Source: Stanieria sp. NIES-3757 (GTDB lineage: Bacteria; Cyanobacteriota; Cyanobacteriia; Cyanobacteriales; Xenococcaceae). Taken from it: a DNA stretch of 64,000 bases. Each line of letters begins with the position of its first letter. The stretch's first letter is position 1. The notes under the pieces are model-generated. The model saw nothing but the letters and a program-made list of their open reading frames with translations, was not told where the DNA came from and ran no database searches. The position numbers and the translations under genes are program-made. Location of the stretch: contig AP017375.1 in NCBI GenBank assembly GCA_002355455.1, positions 3,596,001-3,660,000 of the forward strand. The letters run 5' to 3'. Below, piece by piece: positions 9,797 through 18,798 of this stretch.

Positions 9797-12511
9797 ATGG
9801 TACAACCCCAGAGGAAAAAAAACCTTAGAGAAAGTTTAAATTTATCTAAGCTAGCACTTGCTTATCCTTGGCTAACGTTGGGCTTTTGGTTAATTATTAC
9901 AGTTGCTGGACTCTTTGCTTATAGTTCCCTTAAATACTCTCTTTTCCCCGATATTACTTTTCCCGTAGTTATTGTTAAAGCCGAAACTTCTCTACAAACA
10001 GTTTTAGCTACAGAAGAAAAACTTACAACTATCTTAGAGCAACCTTTACAATCTTTGACTGGATTAGATCAGTTAAATTCTGTTACCTATCCTGGACAAA
10101 GTATCGTGACTAATCTATTTTTCCCAGGACAAAATTTAGCATCGGTGCAACAAGAGGTAGAAAAGAAGTTGGCAGGAGTTTCCTTGCCTCCCAATACTGA
10201 GGTGGAGGTTATTCCCTTTAACTTAAATGAATCTACTGTAATTAGTTATGGAATTACTAGTAAGAGTAAAAGTTTAACTGAGTTAATTCCAATTGTTCAA
10301 CAACAAATTATCCCGACAATCGAATCAATTTCAGGCGTTTTAAGAGTTGATTTGTTAGGAGATGCTAGCAATCAAGAATTGAATCAATCTTCAGAAACTT
10401 CCCTACCTAGTCCTAGTTTTCCTTCTTTAGTCCGTTTAAATGGTGTCAATGCTTTAGCCATTGCCGTAGTAAAACGTAGTGATGCGAATACTCTTGAAGT
10501 AGTCAAACAAGTACAAGCTGCTATTGGTAAAATGCAACCTGACTTAACAGACATTCAACTAACTTTAGCAGCAACTCAAGCAGACTATATTCGTGAAGCA
10601 ACACAAGCTACTATTGAAGCTTTATGGGGTGCAATTGTACTGGCAGTGATAGTAATTTTGGGTTGTTTACGTAACTGGGCAGCTACCTTAATTACTGCTT
10701 TAGCGATCCCTATTTCTTTATTAGGGACATTTATTGTTATGGCGATCGCAGGATTTAATTTGGAAACGATTACCCTGTTGGCTTTAGCTTTAACAATTGG
10801 GATTGTAGTTGATGATGCCATTGTCGATGTAGAAAATATTGTCCGCTATCTGGAAGCTGGATATCAACCAAGACAAGCAGTAACTTTAGCAACTCAAGAA
10901 ATTGGTTTTACTGTTTCCGTGACAACTTTAACCATCGTGGCAGTATTTCTGCCCGTTGCTTTTATGGGCGGTACTGTAGGGCAGTTTTTCAAACCCTTTG
11001 GTTTAACGGTAGCTGCTGCGGTAATGACTTCTTTGTTAGTGGCACGAACTTTATCACCTGTACTCGCTCTTTATTGGTTAAGAAGCAAAGTCCGTCAAGA
11101 AAATAATCACCATAGTTTTGAGTCAAGCTTAATGAATTTCTATCGTCGATTACTGCAATGGTCGCTTCAACATCGAAAAACGGTAATTGCGATCGCTCTT
11201 ATTACTATGGTAGCAGGATTAGGATTAATTCCTTTAGTTCCTAAGGGTTTTATTCCTCAATTAGACCGAGGCGAATTTAATATTATTTATAATACTGCTT
11301 TACCGAAATTAGACCGAGTACCCCAAAAACAGGAAAGCGAAGGAAATTTAAGTAATCAATCAGAAACTAGTCAAAATTTTGCATGGTTGCAACAATTAGC
11401 TCAATCTCCTGCCAGAATTTTACTTAATAAAACCCTCCGAGTCGGCAAAGAAATCGAACAAGTTACCCTAGCTGCTCCCGAAGTCCAATCCGTATTCACT
11501 GTAGCGGGATTACAAGGAAAACCAAATCAAGGCAAGCTTTACGTCAAACTCGATCCCAACCGCACTTTAACTACTGCTGAAATACAAGCTCAATTGCGGA
11601 CTCAATTACCTACTATTCCTGGAGTCCAAATTAGTGTTGAAGATATTCCTTTTGTGGATATCGAAAGTAAACAAAATCTGCAAATTGCTTTAGCAGGAGA
11701 TGATCTTAAAGCTCTAACCCAAACTGCTAAACAACTGCAAAAAAAAGTTGCAACTTTACCAGGTTTTGCAGACATCACTCTGAGTAACGAATCAGAGGAT
11801 ATTAACAGTTTAGCCAAAATCGAACGTCGTAACGGTCAACGAGTAGTTTTCTTTAATGCCAATCTTAGCAAAGGAAAAACAATTGGTGATGCAACCGAAC
11901 AGATTAAAGCGATCGCTCTTCCGTTATTACCTCAAGGTGTAAGCCTAAAGTTATCAGGTGATGCTGCTCTTAGTAGTGATGTCTTAGGTAGTTTTGCTGA
12001 AACTCTCACCTTAGCGATCGCTTGTATGCTTCTCCTCTTAATCTTACTGTTTGGGAGATTATTAGAACCAATTGTTGTTGCTTTATGTCTTCCTCTGGCT
12101 CTAATTGGTGCAATGCTGGCTCTTTTAATGACTCAAAACGATTTTGGCATGATTGCGGTGATTGGCACAATCTTTTTAGTCGGTTTACTAGATAAAAATG
12201 CTATTCTTTTGATGGATTATGTTAATCAGTTACGTCAAGCTGGTTTAACTCGCACCGAGGCGATCCTCAAAACAGGAATAGTACGCCTTCGACCGATTAT
12301 GATGACTACTGGTTCAACTGTTTTAGGAATGTTACCCATCGCTTTAGGTTGGGGTGCAGGAGCAGAATTACGTCAACCAATGGCAGTAACAATTATTGGT
12401 GGTTTAATTACCTCTACCTTATTAAGCCTGATTGTTGTACCTGTAGTTTATACCCTACTCGAAGATTTCTGGACTCAAAAAGTCCGTCAAAAGCGGTCTG
12501 AGCAAAACTAA
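9797..12511 (+). CDS. RND family efflux permease, short form
   Basis: This inner-membrane proton-driven pump of the AcrB/HAE1 superfamily is 904 residues long. It has a cytosolic N-terminus, TM1 at about 25-46, a first periplasmic loop to about 268, then the TM2-TM6 block with the conserved DDAIVDVEN in TM4. A second loop spans about 480-730 and a closing TM block carries DKNAILLMDYVNQLR. Both periplasmic loops are shorter than in AcrB (about 1,050 residues). No membrane-fusion or TolC partner is next to it. It may be co-transcribed with the RsbW-like gene. Confidence 0.88.
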   Translation: MVQPQRKKNLRESLNLSKLALAYPWLTLGFWLIITVAGLFAYSSLKYSLFPDITFPVVIVKAETSLQTVLATEEKLTTILEQPLQSLTGLDQLNSVTYPGQSIVTNLFFPGQNLASVQQEVEKKLAGVSLPPNTEVEVIPFNLNESTVISYGITSKSKSLTELIPIVQQQIIPTIESISGVLRVDLLGDASNQELNQSSETSLPSPSFPSLVRLNGVNALAIAVVKRSDANTLEVVKQVQAAIGKMQPDLTDIQLTLAATQADYIREATQATIEALWGAIVLAVIVILGCLRNWAATLITALAIPISLLGTFIVMAIAGFNLETITLLALALTIGIVVDDAIVDVENIVRYLEAGYQPRQAVTLATQEIGFTVSVTTLTIVAVFLPVAFMGGTVGQFFKPFGLTVAAAVMTSLLVARTLSPVLALYWLRSKVRQENNHHSFESSLMNFYRRLLQWSLQHRKTVIAIALITMVAGLGLIPLVPKGFIPQLDRGEFNIIYNTALPKLDRVPQKQESEGNLSNQSETSQNFAWLQQLAQSPARILLNKTLRVGKEIEQVTLAAPEVQSVFTVAGLQGKPNQGKLYVKLDPNRTLTTAEIQAQLRTQLPTIPGVQISVEDIPFVDIESKQNLQIALAGDDLKALTQTAKQLQKKVATLPGFADITLSNESEDINSLAKIERRNGQRVVFFNANLSKGKTIGDATEQIKAIALPLLPQGVSLKLSGDAALSSDVLGSFAETLTLAIACMLLLLILLFGRLLEPIVVALCLPLALIGAMLALLMTQNDFGMIAVIGTIFLVGLLDKNAILLMDYVNQLRQAGLTRTEAILKTGIVRLRPIMMTTGSTVLGMLPIALGWGAGAELRQPMAVTIIGGLITSTLLSLIVVPVVYTLLEDFWTQKVRQKRSEQN

Positions 12512-12581
12512 TTTGACTTCTGTTGCCTAAATTTGATCAATTTAAATGATTATTATTGTAGAATAGGTAAGCGAACTTTTC

Positions 12582-12653
<72 letters not shown>

Positions 12654-12831
12654 TAATGCTTAAAGTATATTAAAGAATTATAGTTGTTTCAATTAAGAAT
12701 GAAACAATCTGAATAGCCTAAATCCAAGCGGTGATTAGATCATTCTGTCTCAAACTTATTTGGAATGACTATATTTGTCAGATTTAAAGAATTATTGTCA
12801 CAAATATAATTTTAGTGCTGCTCGAGCAACG

Positions 12832-13848
12832 ATGTTAAAGATCGATTCTACTTACGGTTCAGATCAAAACGGTCTGGTTTGGGGTTATCGGTTTATGCCC
12901 TGCCAACCCGGAGAGTCAATCACTGCGGAGGCTGCAACCGAGTTTCTGACGTTGCCCGATTCTGCCGACTCGAAAGGATTTGTTTGGTTGCATTTTTCCC
13001 TTTCCAATTCTGCTTCGGAACTCTGGCTACAACGAAACCTAAACTTGCCAGAACCTTTTTACGATACTTTACATGATGAAGTAGGTTCCACTCGTCTAGA
13101 GCAGGATGCGGACTCGCTGATAGCGGTCATTTATGATGTGCTATTTGATTTTGCCTTTGATGCTTCAGCAGCAGCGACGGCTAGTCTGTTTATTCAGCCT
13201 CGCCTGCTAGTAAGTGTTCGCCTTCGACCATTGCGTTCGATTGATCGCCTTCGGGCAGCAGTTCGGACTGGGCGAGTCTTTCGCTCGACGATTGAACTCC
13301 TGGCGCATTTATTACACGAGCAAGCTGATGTGTTAGTTGATATTTTGCGACAGTCTACTTTGCGAGTAGATAGAATCGAAGACAAACTGATGGCAAATCG
13401 CATTACGATCAGCCGAATTGAATTGGGTTCTCTGCGGAGAGTTTTAATTAGACTTCAAAGGCTTTTAGCTCCAGAACCTGCTGCTTTATTTCGTCTACTC
13501 AATCGTCCTCCTGAGTGGATTTCAGAAGCAGATCTTCAGGATTTACAGCAGGCAGCAGAAGAGTTTTCCGCAGCAGTTGGGGACGCAGCAGCACTAATCG
13601 AGCGAGTCAAACTCCTTCAAGAAGAACTGACTGCCCAAGTTAATGAACAAACTAATCGCACCTTATTTGTGTTGACGGTAGTGACAGTATTGGCGTTACC
13701 AATTAACTTAGTTGCAGGTTTGTTTGGTATGAATGTAGGTGGAATTCCCCTGACTGATAATCATTATGGTTTTTTTGCGATCGTGGGAATTTTGTCGATC
13801 TTAACGCTGCTTTCGGCATATTTAGCTTTTGGCAAACAGCGTAATTAA
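12832..13848 (+). CDS. zntB: CorA-family divalent cation transporter, ZntB-like
   Basis: This member of the CorA/2-TM-GxN superfamily carries zinc or related cations across the inner membrane. The C-terminal pair of membrane helices is FVLTVVTVLALPINLVAGLF and a final helix, with GMNVGGIP between them. The GMNVGG form is characteristic of ZntB rather than CorA (GMNFxxMPE). The long N-terminal cytosolic domain has two coiled helices. I place the start at ATG 12832 (338 residues, MLKIDSTYGSDQNGLVWGY); the TTG at 12775 would add 19 unlikely residues. The 5' half is noticeably more GC-rich than its neighbours, which may indicate transfer. Confidence 0.85.
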   Translation: MLKIDSTYGSDQNGLVWGYRFMPCQPGESITAEAATEFLTLPDSADSKGFVWLHFSLSNSASELWLQRNLNLPEPFYDTLHDEVGSTRLEQDADSLIAVIYDVLFDFAFDASAAATASLFIQPRLLVSVRLRPLRSIDRLRAAVRTGRVFRSTIELLAHLLHEQADVLVDILRQSTLRVDRIEDKLMANRITISRIELGSLRRVLIRLQRLLAPEPAALFRLLNRPPEWISEADLQDLQQAAEEFSAAVGDAAALIERVKLLQEELTAQVNEQTNRTLFVLTVVTVLALPINLVAGLFGMNVGGIPLTDNHYGFFAIVGILSILTLLSAYLAFGKQRN

Positions 13849-14025
13849 ATACTAAAAATTAAAAAGTCTCGATTTAGATAAAAGTCATTCGGTTCAAGCA
13901 TAAATTTAAACTAAATTTTTGAGCCATTTATCATTTCATTCAAAATAAGTATTGAGCGCGCTATCAGTCTAAGCTCAACAAAAAACTTAAAATAGATTCA
14001 ATGGTAACTCATACTCGTTAAAACC

Positions 14026-14595
14026 ATGATTCAAGTTAAGCCTCGGTTTCAAAGCTTTGAAGAATACTTAGCCTATGATGATGGCTCGGATAAGCTGTAC
14101 GAACTATTTAATGGAGAATTAATCGAAGTGCCTCCAGAATCGGGAATAAATGTGCAAATTGCTAATCGTCTTTTTCTTATTTTTGCTCTGTTACTTGGTA
14201 CGGATCGCTTAAGAGGACACGGGCTAGAGTTAGAAGTAAATGGCGAACCGAGAAATCGCTATCCTGATTTGACAATCTTACGGGAAGAACATATCGAACA
14301 GTTGGCAAAACGTAATACGATTCGTCTTACTATGTCTCCCCCGTTGTTGGTTGTTGAAGTGGTTAGTCCTGGAGAGTTACAGCGCGACCGAGATTATGTT
14401 GCCAAGAGAATACAATACCAAGATTGCGGTATTCCTGAATATTGGATTATCGATCCCAATCTGCAAACAGTATTGATATTAGAATTATCTGAAGGAAATT
14501 ATCAAGAAGTAGGTAGCTTTTCAGGAAAATCACAACTACCTTCACCACAGTTTTCTACACTCAATCTCACAGCAGCGCAAATTTTTGGAGAATAA
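14026..14595 (+). CDS. Uma2 family (DUF820) putative endonuclease
   Basis: This 189-residue protein of the PD-(D/E)xK-fold Uma2 family is massively expanded in cyanobacteria. Visible nuclease positions are PDLTIL (Asp near 83), VVEVVSPG (Glu near 108) and the Lys in YVAKRIQY, followed by the hallmark GIPEYWIIDP. Family members are annotated as endonucleases by fold. Their role is unknown and they are often scattered singly, as here. Confidence 0.88.
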   Translation: MIQVKPRFQSFEEYLAYDDGSDKLYELFNGELIEVPPESGINVQIANRLFLIFALLLGTDRLRGHGLELEVNGEPRNRYPDLTILREEHIEQLAKRNTIRLTMSPPLLVVEVVSPGELQRDRDYVAKRIQYQDCGIPEYWIIDPNLQTVLILELSEGNYQEVGSFSGKSQLPSPQFSTLNLTAAQIFGE

Positions 14596-14751
14596 CAGTA
14601 ATTTCTGTTCCTCGATCGCATTACTAATTATTTACTCAAATAGTTCTAAAAATTTTCTAGCAGTAATTATTTTGGTTTTTATTAAGTACGTAGGCAGAAT
14701 AATTTATAAAGTCCAAGCGAACACATTTACTTATCTCCTATGCCAAACGTT

Positions 14752-14858
14752 TTATAGCAGCTGAATTATAGGTTAGGACAAAGTATTTAACCTAGAGGCG
14801 AACGATGGTTCGTTCCTACAAGACTTGTGAGTCCTGATCTTTCCTTCAACTGCTATAA
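14752..14858. mobile_element. MITE-like 107-bp element with 14-bp terminal inverted repeats
   Basis: The left end TTATAGCAGCTGAA and the right end TTCAACTGCTATAA are inverted repeats with one mismatch in 14. Inside is a second palindrome, GAACGA-TGG-TTCGTTC. There is no coding capacity. The TATAGCAG ends would fit a Tc1/IS630-type element with a TA target, but that is inference. It lies in the 368-base gap between the Uma2 gene and an HMA2 gene, which otherwise holds nothing recognisable. Confidence 0.6.
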
Positions 14859-14963
14859 ATCGGTGTAATTTAACAGTTTTACCCCTAATTTTGCCAGTTG
14901 GAGGCATAGTTCTTGCTCGAAGTTTTGGTTATGATGAATTGAATTCTTCTTCACTACAAATAG

Positions 14964-15824
14964 TTAATTCTTTTGGTTGACATTGTTTAAGCTTAATCGC
15001 AAAGAAGATAAATTTAAATAGTTCGATTCATCTATCGGTTCTATAATTTCAGTTTTTTTTTCTGCGTGGTTGATAATATTAGTAACTTTGCCGTTCGACT
15101 CTGCTAGATTGCGATCATAGATAATAGTAACCGAGCTATTATTTTGATTGATACGTATATTTTTAATGATAGGATTTTGTTTTAATAACTGGTTTAATGC
15201 TTGAGCATAGTTAGAATCTTTACCAATTTTGTCAATACGCAAGCGAACTCTGCCTGGAATTTGATGGACAATCTGGTAGTCAGTTTCTGTGGCTGCTAAT
15301 AAAGTAGAAATATCTTCTCTTGGCATAGTAATTAGATGATTTTGTAAGTCTGAAGCTGATTTTTCCTTTTCTGGGGTTAGTGGCTCAATAACTTGACGAA
15401 TAATGCCTGTAGTCAGAATATAAGTAGCGATAGATTTCCAACCTGTGACTCCTAACCTTCTCGTCAAGATTAGTCCTGAAATCGGAGGCAAGAGAGATAA
15501 TAATTGATTAATGTTGACAGTATTATTTTGAGAACCTTCGGTTACGCTTTCCTTTAGCCCTTCGCTTTGAGATAAACCGAAGGGTTGTAATAAATCGATT
15601 AGTTTTTCCTGAGTAAGAATTTCGGAGTTAAAGTTAACTACTAAATTACCTGTCTTTTCTTTAATTTGGACGCTGGCAACTCCTAGCTGTTGACGGAGAT
15701 GATGAGCTACCCTGAATAAAATTTCACAGTCGTCTCGCTCGACAAGCTGACATCGCATCCGTCCTTTAACTAGATGAACTACTTTGAGCCGATTTGGTGG
15801 CGGAGACTCTGTATTATTTGCCAT
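14964..15824 (-). CDS. HMA2-domain protein with two ferredoxin-like domains
   Basis: This 286-residue protein has two heavy-metal-associated-like (HMA2) domains. The first is at about residues 12-78 (VVHLVKGRMRCQL then LVVNF) and the second at about 185-255 (QIVHQIPGRVRLRI then VTIIYD). A hydrophobic middle (LLSLLPPISGLILTRR) may touch the membrane. The domains have the beta-alpha-beta-beta-alpha-beta pattern but no CxxC, so classic metal binding is not expected. Such proteins are often found beside P-type ATPases in cyanobacteria. It lies directly downstream of the DUF5132 gene on the same strand, 44 bases apart, so they probably form an operon. Residues about 82-98 derive from a palindromic insertion. 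Confidence 0.75.
   Translation of the reverse strand: MANNTESPPPNRLKVVHLVKGRMRCQLVERDDCEILFRVAHHLRQQLGVASVQIKEKTGNLVVNFNSEILTQEKLIDLLQPFGLSQSEGLKESVTEGSQNNTVNINQLLSLLPPISGLILTRRLGVTGWKSIATYILTTGIIRQVIEPLTPEKEKSASDLQNHLITMPREDISTLLAATETDYQIVHQIPGRVRLRIDKIGKDSNYAQALNQLLKQNPIIKNIRINQNNSSVTIIYDRNLAESNGKVTNIINHAEKKTEIIEPIDESNYLNLSSLRLSLNNVNQKN
15535..15583. repeat. Palindromic insertion inside the HMA2 gene
   Basis: CCTTCGGTT at 15535-15543 is the exact reverse complement of AACCGAAGG at 15575-15583, with a 31-base GC-richer loop. It lies in the linker after the first HMA2 domain and keeps the frame. Confidence 0.5.
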
Positions 15825-15868
15825 CGTTTTTAGTCGATAATTGAATCCTGATGGAATTTAGCTGTAAA

Positions 15869-16147
15869 TTAATTGGTTGCTTCTTCAACTTCTGAAGCTT
15901 TCGCTTCTGCTAGTTCAGCTTTAGCTTCTGCAACCATGTCTTCAAAGGTTTCTCCTACTTCTGCAATTACACCTTTACCTTTTTCGTAGAGGACAATTCC
16001 ACCTTTAATAGTTGCTTTAGCTATGGGTTTACCAACTCCAGCAGCTACAGGGATTAACACTGGTAGTAAAACAATTGCTGCAATTCCAGAAACACCAAGG
16101 TCTTCTACTACATCTTCAAGGTTAGGCATAAAATGTTTGAGTGCCAT
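15869..16147 (-). CDS. DUF5132 domain protein
   Basis: This small protein of about 92 residues is of unknown function. A short acidic N-terminus (NLEDVVEDLGVSG) precedes a hydrophobic hairpin-like stretch (IAAIVLLPVLIPVAAGVGKP). Next comes KATIKGGIVLYEKGKGVIAEVGE, then an Ala/Glu-rich helical tail. The start ATG at 16147 has a very strong AAAGGGGGG ribosome site; the frame open from 16189 is an unnecessary extension. A close paralogue lies at 23171-23446. Both sit next to HMA2-domain genes, so a joint membrane-associated role is inferred. Confidence 0.8.
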   Translation of the reverse strand: MALKHFMPNLEDVVEDLGVSGIAAIVLLPVLIPVAAGVGKPIAKATIKGGIVLYEKGKGVIAEVGETFEDMVAEAKAELAEAKASEVEEATN

Positions 16148-16189
16148 TTTTTCACCCCCCTTTAACCTTGCGGTTAAGTTTTGATCCAT

Positions 16190-16557
16190 TTTTAATTTAT
16201 CTTTTTTAAGATTAGTTTTGAAAAAAAATCAGAAAAAGTATTTAAGAAATAATCTTTTGTATCAAAAGTTAATTTATACAAATGAAGATTCAATATTAAT
16301 TAAGCTCCAAGTTTTTCTTGAATAAAAAAATTAAAATCAAGTTAAATTATATTTAAGAAAAAGTTAAGAAGATTTTTGGAAAATGCTTTGTGGATTATTT
16401 GAGATTGAAGAGTAAGCCTTAATTATCAATAATTCTGGATGATTTTAACTGATGATTAGCAACAATCATCAATTTTTTTGTTATCTTTGAGGTGATTAAT
16501 TGTAGAATAAAGGTAAAAAAACTGCTATAGTAATTACACTTAATTTGTGAAGAAAAT
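16190..16557. other. Intergenic region with an orphan terminator-like hairpin
   Basis: This AT-rich gap between divergent genes has no coding frame. At 16450-16478 a perfect 8-bp stem (TGATGATT, loop AGCAAC, AATCATCA) is followed by a run of seven T on the plus strand. No plus-strand gene ends just upstream, so it could terminate an unseen short RNA. Confidence 0.4.
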
Positions 16558-16647
16558 GTGTTTGAGCTAGTAGGTAAAATTTATAAATTTTATTTATCTA
16601 AAGTTCAGCTATTATTTTCGATTACTATATTATTTGGGTTAAAGATT

Positions 16648-16848
16648 ATGAACAAGATATCTGACTCAAGAAACCAAAAGAAAGTCGTTGCTGCTCCTCC
16701 TCCGACTAATTCAGAAATTATTCCTTCAATTTATAGTATTGAAATTAATCTTGATGAAGAGGTAGAGTGGCAGTGGTTGAAGTTACCTGATGGCAACCGA
16801 GTTGTGATTGATTACAAAATTATTTGTCGAGAAAAGTTACAATCCTAA
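16648..16848 (+). CDS. Small hypothetical protein
   Basis: From ATG 16648 this is a protein of 66 residues. An upstream GTG at 16558 in the same frame would give 96 residues with a hydrophobic N-terminal helix (VQLLFSITILFGLKI). The C-terminal part, IEINLDEEVEWQWLKLPDGNRVVIDYKI, resembles short conserved cyanobacterial proteins with a W-x-W-x4-PDG-R pattern. I cannot decide between the two starts. The 3' end overlaps the convergent mgtE stop by 12 bases. Function unknown. Confidence 0.5.
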   Translation: MNKISDSRNQKKVVAAPPPTNSEIIPSIYSIEINLDEEVEWQWLKLPDGNRVVIDYKIICREKLQS

Positions 16849-18234
16849 AACTAACTGAGCTACATAGAGATAAATCAACACACCAAAAACATCGGCTATA
16901 GTCGTAATAAAAGGGGTAGACATCAAAGCAGGGTCTAAACCCATAACAGAAAACAAAAAAGGTAGCATAGCACCTGTTGTACTAGATAGTACAGAAATCA
17001 ACAACATACTAATTCCTACTACCATCGCAATTAGGAAATTTCCTTGGAGTAAATAAGCCCAAACAATTGTACCCAAGCCTAAAGCTACTCCTAATAAAAC
17101 TCCAACAATGGCTTCTCGTTTAACAATCCTCCAAAAACTGCGATAATTAAGGTCTTGTATATTTAAGCCTCTAATTACAACGGTAGAAGATTGGCTTCCT
17201 ACGTCACCGCCTGTATCGATTAATAAAGGAATAAAGGCAACTAGGACAATTACCTGCTTGAGAAGTTGTTCCTGTGCTTGAATAATTGCACTTGCCAAGG
17301 TAGTAATAAGAAAAACTACTGTTAACCAAAGAGCGCGACGACGAACAATATTGTAGAGTTTGGTTTGAAAATAATTATTTTCTCCTGATTGAATACCACT
17401 AATAGTGTGAATATCTTTAGTAGTTTCTGCTTCCAGGATATCGATCGCATCATCAACAGTTACAATTCCGACGAGGCGATTTTCGCCATCAACTACAGGC
17501 AAAGCTATAAAATCATAGCGTTGGATTAAATCTGCTACTTTTTTTTGGTGGGTGTTAGTATGCACTGAGATAATATGAGGATTCATAATTTCCCCAATCG
17601 TTTGTTCTTCGTTGGCAGCTACCAAACTTCTTAAAGAAAGATGTCCAGTTAGATGATGAACCTGATCGGTAACGTAGAGTGAATAGATAGTTTCTTTATC
17701 TGGTGCAACGCGACGAATCAATTCAAAAGTTGCAGCAACTGTCCAGTCTTGTTTGAGAGAAATATATTCAGGAGTCATGATCCTGCCTGCCGTATCGGGT
17801 TGATAACCCAACAACATGGCAGTTGCTTCCCTTTGTTGGTGACTGAGATGTATTAGGAGGTTGCGGACAACTTTGGCTGGTAGCTCATCAAACAATTTAG
17901 CGCGATCATCGGGCGACATTTTATCGATAATTTCCAGAACATCCTCGCGGGTGAAGTCTTCGAGTAAAACTTGTTGTACCGATACATCTAAATATTCATA
18001 GACAGTGATAGCTTCATCTTTGGCAAGTAACCGAAATGCGATCGCTTGCATTGGTTCTGGTAATTCTTCAATTGCTTCGGCAATGTCTACAGGTTGAACA
18101 GGAACTAGAATAGCTTTAGCTCCTTCCCAGTTTTTTTGTTCGAGTAAGATCTTTAGCTGAGAGCAAACTAGCTGTCTTAACTCTTGATGGGGGTTTAACT
18201 GATTGGTAGTAAAGTCAGAATGAGCTTCAGTCAA
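16837..18234 (-). CDS. mgtE: Magnesium transporter MgtE
   Basis: This 465-residue Mg2+ channel has the family layout. An N-terminal superhelical MgtE_N domain (about 25-145) includes DKMSPDDRAKLFDELP, and a CBS pair (about 150-275) includes NPHIISVHTNTHQKKVADLI and LPVVDGENRLVGIVTVDDAIDILE. A linker helix and five membrane helices follow. The pore-lining signature reads DTGGDVGSQSSTVV, where most family members have GGNxGxQ; this Asn-to-Asp change is notable. It follows a 74-residue cyanobacterial gene by 21 bases, so the two are probably one operon. It belongs to a run of cation transport genes. Confidence 0.93.
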   Translation of the reverse strand: MTEAHSDFTTNQLNPHQELRQLVCSQLKILLEQKNWEGAKAILVPVQPVDIAEAIEELPEPMQAIAFRLLAKDEAITVYEYLDVSVQQVLLEDFTREDVLEIIDKMSPDDRAKLFDELPAKVVRNLLIHLSHQQREATAMLLGYQPDTAGRIMTPEYISLKQDWTVAATFELIRRVAPDKETIYSLYVTDQVHHLTGHLSLRSLVAANEEQTIGEIMNPHIISVHTNTHQKKVADLIQRYDFIALPVVDGENRLVGIVTVDDAIDILEAETTKDIHTISGIQSGENNYFQTKLYNIVRRRALWLTVVFLITTLASAIIQAQEQLLKQVIVLVAFIPLLIDTGGDVGSQSSTVVIRGLNIQDLNYRSFWRIVKREAIVGVLLGVALGLGTIVWAYLLQGNFLIAMVVGISMLLISVLSSTTGAMLPFLFSVMGLDPALMSTPFITTIADVFGVLIYLYVAQLVLGL

Positions 18235-18255
18235 GTCTATAGAAAGTATTGAGCG

Positions 18256-18480
18256 TCAATTAAGCAGTTCTTGTTTAGATTCTTTTAACTGATGCCAAAG
18301 ATTTTTGATTTCTTCATAGGCATCTTCTGTACTAATTTTACCGTTGGTTTGTAATCCACAAATATAGACAACTTTTTGAGCGAATTCTTGGAGATTGGCA
18401 TCAAAAACTAAATTTTGAGGAGTAAATTCACCATAGTATTTGCTGCGAGGATATAAAAAATCTTCTTTATTAATATCCAT
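18256..18480 (-). CDS. Small conserved cyanobacterial protein (DUF7219-like)
   Basis: This 74-residue soluble protein begins MDINKEDFLYPRSKYYGEF and continues with a helical region NLQEFAQKVVYICGLQTNGKIS, ending in WHQLKES. The DFLYPRSKYYGxF start is familiar from short conserved cyanobacterial proteins of unknown function; the family name is from memory. It is 21 bases upstream of mgtE on the same strand and is likely co-transcribed. Confidence 0.7.
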   Translation of the reverse strand: MDINKEDFLYPRSKYYGEFTPQNLVFDANLQEFAQKVVYICGLQTNGKISTEDAYEEIKNLWHQLKESKQELLN

Positions 18481-18798
18481 AGTTTTATTATTGTGTTTTA
18501 TCTGTTTATTGAGGTTAATTTAATTAAAAATTAAAATTGTCGTTAAAGTCGATCTGATCTAAATACTATCAACAATCGCATCAATTTAAATTAGTTTTTA
18601 CTAAATAATAATTAACAATCTTAAGCTCCTGGTTTTTAGTACTTTAAGATTAAAAAAAGATTATTAAATGATTAATTTTTAGGAATAATAAAAATTGCAA
18701 AGTAACAGGATAGAGCTACTAACAACTGACTCTAAAATAAAAATAGTGCTAAGTTGTCATCCCCAATGATTTAACCACATTCAAATCGGGGGCAAAGA
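18481..18798. other. Divergent promoter region, no gene seen
   Basis: This 318-base AT-rich gap separates the mgtE operon (minus) from the P-type ATPase (plus). Only a loose CCCC/GGGG pairing (CATCCCCAATGA with ATCGGGGGC) is visible, overlapping the ATPase ribosome-binding region at about 18758-18795. It could fold over the start region, but I see no known riboswitch. Confidence 0.4.

Noticed and set aside
12775-12831. TTG start of the ZntB-like gene
   Set aside because: The 19 extra residues (SDLKNYCHKYNFSAARAT) are unlike the family and there is no ribosome site; ATG 12832 fits better.
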